The notes: generated from the sequence alone by a model not told the origin. Numbered from the stretch's first letter, positions 42,402-51,436 are shown. The stretch is DNA of 64,000 bases from Rhizobium sp. (GCA_003527225.1 DPXQ01000116.1:54911-118910); one strand, 5' to 3'. A program made the numbers and translations.

Positions 42402-43283
42402 ATGGTCGTTGTTACTGAACCTCCTCACTCGCTGACTTGCAGGGTTGAGGCCCGCCGCCATGGCCGTTCGGGTCTCGTACTGCCCGCCCTGGCGCTTTTT
42501 GCCGCCTTCGGCCTGGCGAGCTGCCAATCGACGCAAACGGACGACATGATCCGTCTCGACCGGGCGCAAGGGTCGGAGGAGAACATTGCCTCGCTTTCGG
42601 CGGTGATTGCGGCCAATCCGCAGGATCCGGAAGGTTACAACGTGCGCGGCTCCGCCTACGGTCGCGCCGGCGAGTTCAACAAGGCGCTCGCTGATTTCAA
42701 CATGGCGCTGAAACTGAACCCCGGCTTCTATCAGGCCTATGCCAACCGGGCGCTCATCTATCGCAACATGGGCAAGCCGGTCGAGGCGGCCAACGACTAC
42801 AGCGCCGCACTCAAGATCAATCCGAACTACGACGTCGCCTATATCGGCCGCGGCAACATCTATCGCCAGGCCGGACGTATCGACGAGGCCTTCGGAGATT
42901 TCAACCGCGCCATCCAGCTCGATACCACCGATGGCCGCGCCTATCACAATCGCGGGCTGATCTACCAGTTGCGCGGTCAGCACGACAAGGCGATCGACGA
43001 TTTCTCCAAGGCGATCTCGCTGTCGCCGTCGTCGCCTGAGCCGCACAACGGCCGCGGCGTCTCCTATGTGGCGCTGAATGACGACGAAAATGCATTCGCC
43101 GACTTCAATCACGCGATCGAACTGAATCCGAAGATTGCCGAATCCTGGGCCAACCAGGCGCTCATCTATGAGCGTCGCGGCGACAAGGCAAAGGCCGCCA
43201 AGTCCTATGCCCACGCGCTCGGCCTCGATCCGAAGTACAAGCCGGCCGAGGCAGGCTTGGCACGTACGCGCGTCACAAGCTGA
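42402..43283 (+). CDS. TPR-repeat lipoprotein (NlpI-like)
   Basis: A 293-residue envelope protein. A hydrophobic segment (about 24-40) ends in the lipobox LASC with Cys41 as the lipidation site. About six tetratricopeptide repeats follow from residue 60, recognisable by repeats of A-x-x-x-R-G-x-x-Y and DFxxAIxLxP. It probably scaffolds protein complexes at a membrane. The N-terminal 20 residues are unusually charged for a signal peptide, so the true start may be a later non-ATG codon. Confidence 0.88.
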   Translation: MVVVTEPPHSLTCRVEARRHGRSGLVLPALALFAAFGLASCQSTQTDDMIRLDRAQGSEENIASLSAVIAANPQDPEGYNVRGSAYGRAGEFNKALADFNMALKLNPGFYQAYANRALIYRNMGKPVEAANDYSAALKINPNYDVAYIGRGNIYRQAGRIDEAFGDFNRAIQLDTTDGRAYHNRGLIYQLRGQHDKAIDDFSKAISLSPSSPEPHNGRGVSYVALNDDENAFADFNHAIELNPKIAESWANQALIYERRGDKAKAAKSYAHALGLDPKYKPAEAGLARTRVTS

Positions 43284-43398
43284 TTTTTTTGGGGGCGCCG
43301 TCGCCCCCGAAACCGTCTGGGAACCTGATCGCCGTTCCAGGGGTCTGTCTCCCGAATGAAGGAAGACGATCCCTGATCAACGGATCTCTTCTCGACGC

Positions 43399-44223
43399 CT
43401 ACCGCTCTCCCAGGACCACGGAAACGAGATACTGCCCGGTATCGCGGCACATGGCCATGGCCAGCACCGTCATCGAGGAAACGATGAGTCCCCCGGTGAT
43501 GATCAGCACCAGATTGTCGAACGCAAAGCCGATGGCGGCACCCGCAAACCCCGCCGCGCACGTGACGAGCGGGATGGCGACAGGTATCTCGGAGATCTCC
43601 ATTGCCAAGGGAACATGCGCGCCCAGCAACAGCGACACCAGGACCAGCACGACGAAGGAAGAACCGCTGCCCGTCGATACGAATAGGAGAGCGGTGAACA
43701 CAAGCACCCCTGCAAGCACAATGCTTGTCGCGCGCCGGGGCGTGAGGACATAGCGGATCTTGAGGCCCGCGCGTCGGGTGCAGATGGCCAGCGAGCCTGC
43801 AAGGGCGAGCGCTCCGGCGCCCGCCGCAGCCGCTGCGGCAACCAGCGCTTCGAAGCCTCGCGGCCCAGCCCCACCCATCTGCAGCGAAGCCGGAGCTTCC
43901 AGTATCACGGCGCCAAGCAGGATGCAGGCCCCGCCACAAAGCCCTACGAAACAGGTGAGAAGCTGCGGCAAGTGGGCGGCACGCACGGCCACGGCCGCCC
44001 ATGCGCCGGCGCCGCCGCCAATCGTGAGCCCCAGAATGATCAGTACCACGCCGCCGAAATCGGGTCGCGTCGCCAACAAGGCGGCGGTGATCGCAAGCGC
44101 CATTCCGGCAGCCGCCAGCTTCAGGCTCGTGTCATCGGCCTTCGACAGGGAAACCCTGCGCAGCGCAATCGCAAACAGGATGCTGGCGCTAACGCCGAAG
44201 AGGAGGGTGAGAAATTGCGCCAT
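43399..44223 (-). CDS. Membrane-domain-only homologue of transhydrogenase beta subunit (PntB dII)
   Basis: A 274-residue protein with about nine hydrophobic helices. The N-terminus (FLTLLFGVSASILFAIALR, then AAAGMALAITAALL) and C-terminus (AAIGFAFDNLVLIITGGLIV) align with the proton-channel domain of PntB. It stops at LVSVVLGER, exactly at the hinge where the NADP-binding dIII domain (about 190 residues) should begin. The channel Asn (Asn237) is kept and Glu212 replaces the usual Asp, but the essential channel histidine (E. coli His91) is Val93. It starts 9 bp after the stop of the alpha2-like gene. It cannot transfer hydride by itself; it is either a repurposed membrane protein or a slowly decaying relic. 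Confidence 0.82.
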   Translation of the reverse strand: MAQFLTLLFGVSASILFAIALRRVSLSKADDTSLKLAAAGMALAITAALLATRPDFGGVVLIILGLTIGGGAGAWAAVAVRAAHLPQLLTCFVGLCGGACILLGAVILEAPASLQMGGAGPRGFEALVAAAAAAGAGALALAGSLAICTRRAGLKIRYVLTPRRATSIVLAGVLVFTALLFVSTGSGSSFVVLVLVSLLLGAHVPLAMEISEIPVAIPLVTCAAGFAGAAIGFAFDNLVLIITGGLIVSSMTVLAMAMCRDTGQYLVSVVLGER

Positions 44224-44232
44224 GCGGTGGCC

Positions 44233-44532
44233 CTACCCACGGCGCTTGTCTTCCACCGATGACATCCGATGGATAGCAAGAAATGTTCCGGCAACGCCGG
44301 CCGAACCGGCGAGCAACGCGACAAAGGCGAAGACCCTTACCGGTTCGCCGTCCGGAAGGCCCGCAGCAAGCAGGCCGCCAACAACGGCTACCGACGCGAG
44401 CGCGCCCGCCATGGCGGCCAGGGGCCCGCGTTGCGATCGCAAAACGCGACCGGCAGCAAAGGCCCCGGCAAGCAGGGCCAATGCGAATACCGCAAGATGA
44501 AAGAGAAATGGATCGGACGGTCCGGGGAACAT
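44233..44532 (-). CDS. Homologue of transhydrogenase alpha2 membrane subunit (PntAB)
   Basis: A 99-residue protein with three hydrophobic helices. FLFHLAVFALALLAG followed by GALASVAVVGGLLAAG matches the C-terminal membrane part of PntA (separate PntAB in many alphaproteobacteria), and TFLAIHRMSS aligns with the end GGFxVTQRML. The NAD-binding dI subunit (PntAA), normally encoded just upstream, is absent: only 29 bp separate this gene from the cytochrome oxidase small-subunit gene. It is tightly coupled to the beta-like gene. Confidence 0.78.
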   Translation of the reverse strand: MFPGPSDPFLFHLAVFALALLAGAFAAGRVLRSQRGPLAAMAGALASVAVVGGLLAAGLPDGEPVRVFAFVALLAGSAGVAGTFLAIHRMSSVEDKRRG

Positions 44533-44561
44533 GCCGCCGGTCGCTTTTTGATTTTCGCCGC

Positions 44562-44786
44562 TCAGCGCAGCAGGAAGATACCGACCAGGGTCAGCACGAG
44601 GAAGACGACCAGACCGCCAAGAAAGCCTGCAGCGGTGAAGAAACCGGCAGCCATGCCGATCATGAGTGCGGCCATGACGACAGTGCCGTATTTCGCTCCG
44701 GCGACGAACAGGCCATAGGTCTTCTCGTGTTCGGCATAGTTCATCGGTGCTCCGGTTTCGACGGGTCCGGTGTGATGTTCGCTCAT
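44562..44786 (-). CDS. aa3-type cytochrome c oxidase subunit IV-like small membrane protein
   Basis: A 74-residue protein. A short soluble start MSEHHTGPVETG and MNYAEHEKTYGLFVAGAKYG lead into two hydrophobic helices ending FLLR. MxYxEHEKTY is the signature of the bacterial COX4_pro_2 family. GGGGAGACAGATC precedes ATG 44786. In many Rhizobiales this gene lies directly before pntAA-pntAB-pntB, so its presence marks this as the former transhydrogenase locus. Confidence 0.85.
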   Translation of the reverse strand: MSEHHTGPVETGAPMNYAEHEKTYGLFVAGAKYGTVVMAALMIGMAAGFFTAAGFLGGLVVFLVLTLVGIFLLR

Positions 44787-44925
44787 GATCTGTCTCCCCT
44801 TGAGGCGGTCGCGCGCCGCAGGTCCCGATAACCGCGCGGCATCAAAAAATTCGCGGGGTCGAAAGTCCGCCATGAACCATTCCCCCTCTTCCGCCTTACA
44901 CAAAGCGGTTGCGAAGTGCAATGGA

Positions 44926-45681
44926 TCAGAGCGGCAGATCGACACCGAGACTGCCGCTCGGAACATAGCGGGCAGTGGGAAGAATCGTCAGCGGAGGCAG
45001 CGTGGTTATCTCGTCGCGCGAAAACATCAGCCTTCGTTCGCTCGGCTGCGATACGAAGAAGGGGAATCGGGTCAGAAGCTTGCGTCCGACGACTTTCGTA
45101 TTGGTGGCCATCATCGTGAGGTCGACGTTGTATTTCGCGCAATACTTGCCCGGCGGCACGATGGTTTCGGCATAGAAGACACGGCGATAGAAGGCCGCGT
45201 GCTGAGGGGCGATCAGTTGCATGACGCGGTCGGTGTCGAAATAGGCCGCTGCCATGATGGCGATCCGCAAGGTAAGATAAGGAATGGCCGGCATTTCCCG
45301 CATCACCGCCGGATCCGCCGCAAACCGTACCGGGTCGATCAGCGACATTCCCGCGTCGAGAAACTCGTCGATCTCTTTCGGAAAGATATCGCGCGACGAA
45401 CTCACCCTATGATCGGGTGTCACGTGGTGCATGCGCACCGTGCTGATCAGCCGTTCGTCGTAATAGACGCCGAAGACATAGGCCTGCGGATCGAAATCGT
45501 CGTCGTCGATGATCGTCGATCCCGACAGGGGGAGTATGTCGGCCATCTTGTAGGCCTTGTAGCGGATGCGGGCCACATCTTCCATGTCCTCGCTCGTCTC
45601 GACCCGGCGATATTCCACATGATCGAGAACTTCCATGAGCTTTGCGGCGAAACCCTCCACCTGAGATCGCTTATTGTCCAT
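44926..45681 (-). CDS. N-acyl amino acid synthase FeeM-like / acyl-homoserine-lactone-synthase-like GNAT protein
   Basis: A 251-residue protein. The N-terminal block VARIRYKAYKMADILPLSG, the acidic DDDDFDP and the VYYDERLISTVRMHH segment resemble the N-acyltransferase fold shared by FeeM and LuxI enzymes, which use acyl-carrier-protein thioesters. LuxI-specific residues are not all evident, so signal synthesis is not assured. No luxR-type gene is adjacent. The start MDNKRSQVEG at 45681 lies 20 bp downstream of a perfect CtrA box, suggesting cell-cycle control. Confidence 0.72.
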   Translation of the reverse strand: MDNKRSQVEGFAAKLMEVLDHVEYRRVETSEDMEDVARIRYKAYKMADILPLSGSTIIDDDDFDPQAYVFGVYYDERLISTVRMHHVTPDHRVSSSRDIFPKEIDEFLDAGMSLIDPVRFAADPAVMREMPAIPYLTLRIAIMAAAYFDTDRVMQLIAPQHAAFYRRVFYAETIVPPGKYCAKYNVDLTMMATNTKVVGRKLLTRFPFFVSQPSERRLMFSRDEITTLPPLTILPTARYVPSGSLGVDLPL

Positions 45682-45700
45682 ACCGACGCCCCACACCTGA

Positions 45701-45716
45701 TTAACGAATATTTAAC
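45701..45716 (-). promoter_or_regulatory. CtrA-type binding site upstream of the FeeM-like gene
   Basis: TTAA-CGAATAT-TTAAC (45701-45716) fits the alphaproteobacterial CtrA consensus TTAA-N7-TTAAC exactly. Further TTAA half-sites occur at 45783-45792 (ATTAAGGTTAAC). The site lies in the divergence between the FeeM-like gene and the region leading to the GGDEF/EAL gene's 3' end, so only the FeeM-like gene is a plausible target. Confidence 0.6.
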
Positions 45717-45891
45717 CATGCCTACCATGTGGGGATTGCGGTCACACCCATCAATTTTCGCAGTGCGACAGTTTACCTTTCATTAAGGTTAACAAAGGTC
45801 TAGCCAATGCACGAAACGGGCCACAAACCCCTTACTATCAAGGGGTCCAAGCTAGCTGCTGCAATCTGGATGGAGATCCGCCTGGCGCGGA

Positions 45892-48195
45892 TTAGGCGAC
45901 ATTGGTCGCGTGTATCTCGAACTGCTTCTTGTCGACCCGGGCACTCAGGTCAGCAACGAGCGCTGCGGAGACGGGCATCGAATAGACGTAGCCCTGTATG
46001 AGATCGGCACAATTATACTTGCGCAGAAGCGAAAGCTGCTCCTTCGTTTCGACGCCTTCAATGACGATCTGCAGATCGAGTTGTCGCGACAGATTGACGA
46101 TCCCGCGCAGGAGGCTGAACCTGCGGGCGTCTTCCCCGATGTCGAGCACGAAGGACCGGTCGATCTTGACCACGTCCACGGGCAGCGTATCGAGATAGCT
46201 GAGGCTGGAGAACCCGGTGCCGAAATCGTCGATCGCGATGGTAATGCCGTATCCGCGCAATCGCTCGAGGATGAGCCGGACGTTGGACAATTCCTCGATC
46301 AGGCTGCTTTCGGTGACTTCGAGATGAAGGCGCGATGCGGCCAGTCCCGAATCCGCGAGCGCTTCCATCACCGAGCCGATGATCGTGTCGTCGCGCAGAT
46401 CCTGCTCCGCGAGGTTGACCGAAACGCAGATATGTTCCGGCCAGGTGGCGCAGTCGCGGCAGGCCTGACGGATCATGAAACGGGTGATATCCGAGACGAT
46501 CCCCATTTCTTCGGCGATCTGGATGAAGATGTTGGGCGGGATCGCCCCTTTCTCGGGATGCGTCCACCGCGCCAGCGCCTCACAGCATTCGAGCTTGGAG
46601 CCGTCCAGCGAGAACATGGGCTGATAGGCAGCCTGCAGGGCGCCCGCCTCGACCGCCGCGCGCAAGTCCGTCTTGAGGCGCTGACGCTCGACATATCGGG
46701 CATCCATTTCCTCGGCAAAGACCGTTATCTCTCCCTTGCCGCGCGATTTCGCTTCGAACAGGGCCAGATCGGCCTTGATCTGCCATTCCTCCATACGCAA
46801 CTCGGCGCTGCCGATAACGACACAGCCGGCGTTGAAGGAAACCGGGATCGTCGCACCGTCGACCTCGTAATCGGCGCTGGCTGCGGCATGAATGGCGCGC
46901 ATCCTTTCCTCAAGCCCGTCGGCATTGTCGGAGTTCGGGAAAAACAGCACGAACTGGTCACCGACGAGATGACCGACCACGGCATCGCCGTCCACCAGAG
47001 TCTGAAGCCGGCCGGCAATGGCCACGAGTAGCCGGTCGCCGGTAATGTGCCCTTTCATGTCGTTGACATGCTTGAACTCGGCGACATCGAGCACCATGAA
47101 TCCCACCTGCCCGCTCTCGCGACGCTTGGCGAGCTCTTCCTTCACGAGATCGGCGAAGTAATTGCGCTGCGGCAGGCCGGTCAGGGTATCGAAGCGCACC
47201 ATATGCAGGATTTTGCGCTCGGCCCGGATCCGCATGGTGGCATCCTCGAATATCAGCACCACGCCGCCTTCCGGGCGCCGGTTGGCGGAGAACTCCAGGA
47301 TCAGATCCTCGGAAAACTGCATGGTGGCGCGGGAAATCGTGCCGTCGATCAGCTGCGAGAGCTGCCTCTGGATAAGGCTGGGCATCGAACCATCGATGAA
47401 CGTGTGCCGCACGCCGTAGCGCAGCACGACGTCTAGATCGCAGTTCTTGAGCTGCCTGCGGTCGCCGAGATGCAGGAGTTCGCAAGCCTTTTGGTTGATG
47501 ACTTCGATGCGGTTGTGCGGATCGAGCATCATCAGCCCGTGCGTCATGTTGTTGAGCGCGGTGTCGAAGCTTTCGGCAATCAGCGCGATTTCCCGGGCCG
47601 ATATGACATTCTTGTAGAGAAACTCCCGCACGCCGTTCGCCATAAGGCGCGTGGTGAGCATGAACGGTACGAGCATGACCGAAAGAATGGCCATATAGAT
47701 GTCGCCGACCATCAGGCAGCCGATCATGATCGGCACGCTCGCCGTTGCGGTCAGCAGGTCGACAGCCCGCGGAGATCCGAAATTGCGCCCGACGACCGAA
47801 ACCATCGAGGCCATCGTGACCGATATGCAGGCGAGTTCGGCGAAAGGATCCCGGATAACGTAGATGGCATAGCCGCTCCCAACGCCGAGTATCGTCGTCG
47901 ATGCCACAGCGCCATAGAGATAGATACGCTCCCATCTCGCTATATCCTCACGGTTCAATGTCGACTTGTCCGTGCGATCGAAGCGGAGGAACCAGTAGAT
48001 GCGATAGAAGCCCATCAGCGCGAATGCGCCGCTCAGGTAGATATAGAAGAATGCGCCCGACCTCTGGAAGACCGCCAGATAGGTGAGGATATGCACGAAC
48101 ATTCCGATGAAAAGCGTCTGACGGTTGCCAAACAGAGAGCTGACGAAGGACAAATAGACGTCCGTCGGCACAGCTTTCGTGCTCTGAGCCTTCAT
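45892..48195 (-). CDS. Membrane-bound GGDEF/EAL protein, probable c-di-GMP phosphodiesterase
   Basis: A 767-residue protein. About five membrane helices (30-190) are followed by a PAS-like region (210-320), a GGDEF domain (330-495) and an EAL domain (505-760). The cyclase site reads LVGDQF instead of GGDEF, so synthesis is unlikely. The EAL residues are intact: CEALARW, VNLAEQDL, EVTESSL, IDDFGTGF, VVKIDRSF, IEGVET and QGYVYS. Hence it probably degrades c-di-GMP, with the degenerate GGDEF perhaps sensing GTP. GGAGG precedes ATG 48195 by 7 nt. Confidence 0.92.
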   Translation of the reverse strand: MKAQSTKAVPTDVYLSFVSSLFGNRQTLFIGMFVHILTYLAVFQRSGAFFYIYLSGAFALMGFYRIYWFLRFDRTDKSTLNREDIARWERIYLYGAVASTTILGVGSGYAIYVIRDPFAELACISVTMASMVSVVGRNFGSPRAVDLLTATASVPIMIGCLMVGDIYMAILSVMLVPFMLTTRLMANGVREFLYKNVISAREIALIAESFDTALNNMTHGLMMLDPHNRIEVINQKACELLHLGDRRQLKNCDLDVVLRYGVRHTFIDGSMPSLIQRQLSQLIDGTISRATMQFSEDLILEFSANRRPEGGVVLIFEDATMRIRAERKILHMVRFDTLTGLPQRNYFADLVKEELAKRRESGQVGFMVLDVAEFKHVNDMKGHITGDRLLVAIAGRLQTLVDGDAVVGHLVGDQFVLFFPNSDNADGLEERMRAIHAAASADYEVDGATIPVSFNAGCVVIGSAELRMEEWQIKADLALFEAKSRGKGEITVFAEEMDARYVERQRLKTDLRAAVEAGALQAAYQPMFSLDGSKLECCEALARWTHPEKGAIPPNIFIQIAEEMGIVSDITRFMIRQACRDCATWPEHICVSVNLAEQDLRDDTIIGSVMEALADSGLAASRLHLEVTESSLIEELSNVRLILERLRGYGITIAIDDFGTGFSSLSYLDTLPVDVVKIDRSFVLDIGEDARRFSLLRGIVNLSRQLDLQIVIEGVETKEQLSLLRKYNCADLIQGYVYSMPVSAALVADLSARVDKKQFEIHATNVA

Positions 48196-48778
48196 GAATT
48201 GGCCTCCTTCAAGCCGCCGACGTTATAAAGAACGATTTAAGATTTGATTTCGGACTTATCGCTGAATGTCTCCATTTGGTCGAAAAGCGCGGCGGTCTCC
48301 GCAGATGCCGGCATTATTAAATTGTACCATGATCCTTCACCTGCCATATCGGGATTCCGTTTGCCTGCCGCCTTTCCAAGACAACCCCTCGAAACAGGAC
48401 GGTCGGCAATGGTTTTCGCCTTTAGTCTAATCGTCGACGGCAAGCGCGTATAGGAGACCGCCTGGCGGCGCGCAATTGATCCCATTTAAATACACTAGAA
48501 AACCGATAAGACATGAGCGCAAAATGTGCCACGCCGGCACACTTCTGCATAGACGCCGTGCTTTTTCCCGGCAAATTTGCCTCAAGACATCCGCGTTTGA
48601 AGCTTCAATGGCGATTTCACGGCGGCACACGCAAAAGCAAGCGACCAGTAGCACCTGAACCTGCCCTTGTTCGGCTTGACGGGGTAGCGCATTTGCCCCC
48701 CAAAAACGGGAGGAAACCACGGTTGCGCCGTTTCGGCTCATGCTCTATGGGAAATGCACGTCTCAGGGGAGAAGAACA
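48196..48778. other. Divergent intergenic region upstream of the TRAP genes
   Basis: A 583-bp region. An inverted repeat TGTGCC-ACGCC-GGCACA lies at 48525-48541, a possible operator 238 bp upstream of dctQ. A leftward open frame 48237-48485 (82 codons, ending KSEIKS) has no family resemblance and I do not call it. No other gene or terminator is seen. Confidence 0.4.
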
Positions 48779-49330
48779 ATGAGTATGCTATTGGCAATCA
48801 GCCGGCTGATCGACATGATCACCGGGGCGGTAGGACGATGGGTGTCCTGGCTGTTGCTGGCCGCTGTTTTGATCAGCGCCGGCAATGCGGTCGTCCGCAA
48901 AGCCTTCGATATCTCGTCGAACGCCTGGCTCGAACTCCAATGGTATCTCTACGGCACCGTCTTCATGCTGGCTGCGGCTTACGCCCTGCAGAAAAACGAG
49001 CACATCCGTATCGACATTGTCTCCAGCTCTTGGAGCAGGAAAACCAGGAACTGGATCGACCTGATCCTCCATATCATCTTCCTCGTGCCCTTCTCCTTCC
49101 TGATGGTTTGGCTCGCATGGCCCTGGTTCTGGGCCTCCTACAGGATCGGGGAAATCTCCTCGAGCGCCGGCGGCCTGATCATCTGGCCCGCAAAGGCTGC
49201 GGTCCTCGTCGGCTTCATCCTTCTGGGCGCCCAGGCGATTTCGGAAATCATCAAGCGCGCAGCAATCGTCTTCGGCTATCTCGATGAGAAGCTCGATGAC
49301 GAACACGCAGCAGAAGTCTCGGGGCACTGA
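48779..49330 (+). CDS. dctQ: TRAP transporter small permease (DctQ type)
   Basis: A 183-residue four-helix membrane subunit. WLELQWYLYGTVFMLAAAYAL and the NEHIRIDIV motif (about 72-85) are the DctQ signature. The ATG at 48779 follows GGGGAGAAGAACA. It pairs with the large permease one base downstream. The TRAP system imports an organic acid driven by a Na+ or H+ gradient. Confidence 0.94.
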   Translation: MSMLLAISRLIDMITGAVGRWVSWLLLAAVLISAGNAVVRKAFDISSNAWLELQWYLYGTVFMLAAAYALQKNEHIRIDIVSSSWSRKTRNWIDLILHIIFLVPFSFLMVWLAWPWFWASYRIGEISSSAGGLIIWPAKAAVLVGFILLGAQAISEIIKRAAIVFGYLDEKLDDEHAAEVSGH

Positions 49331-49331
49331 T

Positions 49332-51242
49332 ATGATCGACTTTATCGCACACAACCTTGCCCCCATCATGTTCACCTCGGTGATGCTGATGCTGCTACTG
49401 GGGTATCCGGTGGCATTCACGCTTGCCGCGGGCGGCCTCATCTACTTCGCGATCGGCGTCGAACTCTCTGCCATTTCCCCGGAAATCAGGCTCTTCTGGC
49501 CGCTCCTGCAGTCGCATCCCGACCGCGTCTACGGCATCATGTACAATGACACGATGCTCGCGATCCCGTTCTTTACCTTCATGGGACTGATCCTTGAGCG
49601 GTCCCGTATGGCCGAGGACCTGCTTGACACCATCGGCCAGTTGTTCGGCCCAATCCGTGGCGGCCTCGCCTATGCCGTGATCCTCGTCGGTGCGCTTCTC
49701 GGCGCCACCACCGGCGTCGTTGCGGCCTCCGTCATGGCCATGGGCCTGATCTCGTTGCCGATCATGCTTCGCTACAACTACAACCGTCCGCTCGTGGCTG
49801 GAACGATTGCGGCCTCCGGTACTCTAGCACAGATCGTCCCGCCCTCGCTCGTCCTGATCGTCATGGCCGACCAGCTCGGCCGCTCGGTCGGCGACATGTA
49901 TGTCGGCGCTCTTTATCCGGCCATCCTAATCGTTGCTGCCTACTGCGCCTACATTTTCGCAGTGTCCATGGTGAAGCCTGAATGGGCTCCGGCCCTGCCA
50001 CTCGAGGCCCGTACGCTCGGCGGCGGCGTCACCTCGCTGATCGTGATGCTCGTCATCGCCGTCGGTCTTTACTTCCTCGGGCAGCAAGTGCTGTTCACCG
50101 GTATCGCCAGCCCGGAATGGCGTGAGGTCTCGGCCCTCGCCTTCGGCGTGTTCGCCGTCTATCTCATCGCCCTTGCCAACCGGACGTTCAGCCTCAACAT
50201 CATCTCGCGACTGACCCAGCAGGTCGTCATCGTGCTGATTCCGCCGCTGGCGCTGATCTTCCTGGTACTCGGCACGATCTTCCTCGGCATCGCAACGCCA
50301 ACCGAAGGCGGCGCCATGGGCGCGACCGGTGCCCTGATCATTGCCGGCCTGAAAGGACGCCTGTCGTTCGCGACGGTAAAGCATGCGCTGGACGCCACCA
50401 CGAAACTCTCCGCCTTCGTCATGATGATCCTGATCGGCGCCCGCGTCTTCGGCCTGACCTTCTACGGCATCAACGGCAATATCTGGATCGAGGAATTGCT
50501 GACGGCACTTCCCGGCGGCGAGTACGGCTTCCTGATCGTGGTGACGATCATCGTCTTCATCCTCGGCTGCTTCCTCGATTTCTTCGAGATTGCCTTCATC
50601 ATGGTGCCGCTGCTCGCGCCGGTCGCCGACAAGCTCGGCATCGACCTGGTCTGGTTCGGCGTCATTCTCGGGATCAACCTGCAGACCTCGTTCCTCACCC
50701 CGCCCTTCGGCTTCTCGCTGTTCTACCTGCGCTCGATCGCGCCGGCCGGAAGGTGGAAGGACCAGGTGACCGGCAAGATGATGGACGGGATGAAGACGCT
50801 GCAGATCTACAAGGGTGTGCTTCCCTACATCATCATACAGTTTGTTATGATCATGGTCGTCATAGCCTTCCCCGGGCTCGTCTTGCGCTACAAGAGCGAC
50901 GCGCCGACTGTCGATCCGAACTCCATTCAGATCGAGATCCCGGGCTTCGGCAATCAGGGCGGAGGCATGACCCTGCCGCCGCTCGGCTCGGATGGCGGCA
51001 ATGGCTCACCGAATTTCGGCCTTCCGCCGCTCGGCACTGGAAACGGCAATGGCGCCCAGGCCCCGGCTATGGGTCTGCCTCCCCTGAACCTCGGGGGAGA
51101 GCAGCCTGCCACTAGTCCCTCGCCGGCACCGGCGTTCGGCCTGCCCCCGCTCAACCTCGGTGGCGAACCGCCAGCTCCCGCTCCAGCTGCTCCCCCGGCC
51201 AATCCGGCAACCGACCTCAGCCAGCCGCCGGTCATCAAGTAA
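49332..51242 (+). CDS. dctM: TRAP transporter large permease (DctM type) with unusual LPPL-repeat tail
   Basis: A 636-residue protein. Residues 1-518 are a standard twelve-helix DctM, with IPFFTFMGLILERS, GATTGVVAASVMAMG, and FLTPPFGFSLFYLRS. Residues about 519-636 form an extra Gly/Pro/Asn-rich tail absent from ordinary DctM. The tail holds four copies of an LPPL motif, two inside near-identical FGLPPLNLGGE / MGLPPLNLGGE blocks. The open frame is continuous. The start MIDFIAHNLA at 49332 lies 1 bp after the dctQ stop. Confidence 0.93.
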   Translation: MIDFIAHNLAPIMFTSVMLMLLLGYPVAFTLAAGGLIYFAIGVELSAISPEIRLFWPLLQSHPDRVYGIMYNDTMLAIPFFTFMGLILERSRMAEDLLDTIGQLFGPIRGGLAYAVILVGALLGATTGVVAASVMAMGLISLPIMLRYNYNRPLVAGTIAASGTLAQIVPPSLVLIVMADQLGRSVGDMYVGALYPAILIVAAYCAYIFAVSMVKPEWAPALPLEARTLGGGVTSLIVMLVIAVGLYFLGQQVLFTGIASPEWREVSALAFGVFAVYLIALANRTFSLNIISRLTQQVVIVLIPPLALIFLVLGTIFLGIATPTEGGAMGATGALIIAGLKGRLSFATVKHALDATTKLSAFVMMILIGARVFGLTFYGINGNIWIEELLTALPGGEYGFLIVVTIIVFILGCFLDFFEIAFIMVPLLAPVADKLGIDLVWFGVILGINLQTSFLTPPFGFSLFYLRSIAPAGRWKDQVTGKMMDGMKTLQIYKGVLPYIIIQFVMIMVVIAFPGLVLRYKSDAPTVDPNSIQIEIPGFGNQGGGMTLPPLGSDGGNGSPNFGLPPLGTGNGNGAQAPAMGLPPLNLGGEQPATSPSPAPAFGLPPLNLGGEPPAPAPAAPPANPATDLSQPPVIK

Positions 51243-51249
51243 AGGCAAG

Positions 51250-51322
51250 GCGGCATCCGATAAGATGCCGCTTCGAGCCACGATGCGATCAGAAGCCCCG
51301 GATGCAAGTTCGGGGCTTTTCG
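51250..51322 (+). terminator. Tandem hairpins downstream of dctM
   Basis: The first hairpin is GCGGCATC/GATGCCGC (51250-51257 with 51264-51271). The second is AAGCCCCG/CGGGGCTT (51293-51300 with 51311-51318), followed by TTCG with a T-run TTTT. The second is the better terminator. Confidence 0.65.
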
Positions 51323-51436
51323 TTGTCGTCGGGCAAGCGTCAACAGCAGCCTGCAACGACCTCAGCCCCCTGCCGGGCACCACGCCGACAATGCGATGAA
51401 GCTTGCCGCCGACGCACTTTACCTCGATCGGCCACG

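Noticed and set aside
43284..43320. GGGGGCG/CGCCCCC hairpin after the TPR gene as a terminator
   Set aside because: The T-run precedes rather than follows the stem on the plus strand, and no T-run follows on the minus strand.
48237..48485. 82-codon leftward frame upstream of the GGDEF/EAL gene
   Set aside because: No ribosome site or similarity; it lies in AT-rich promoter-like DNA.
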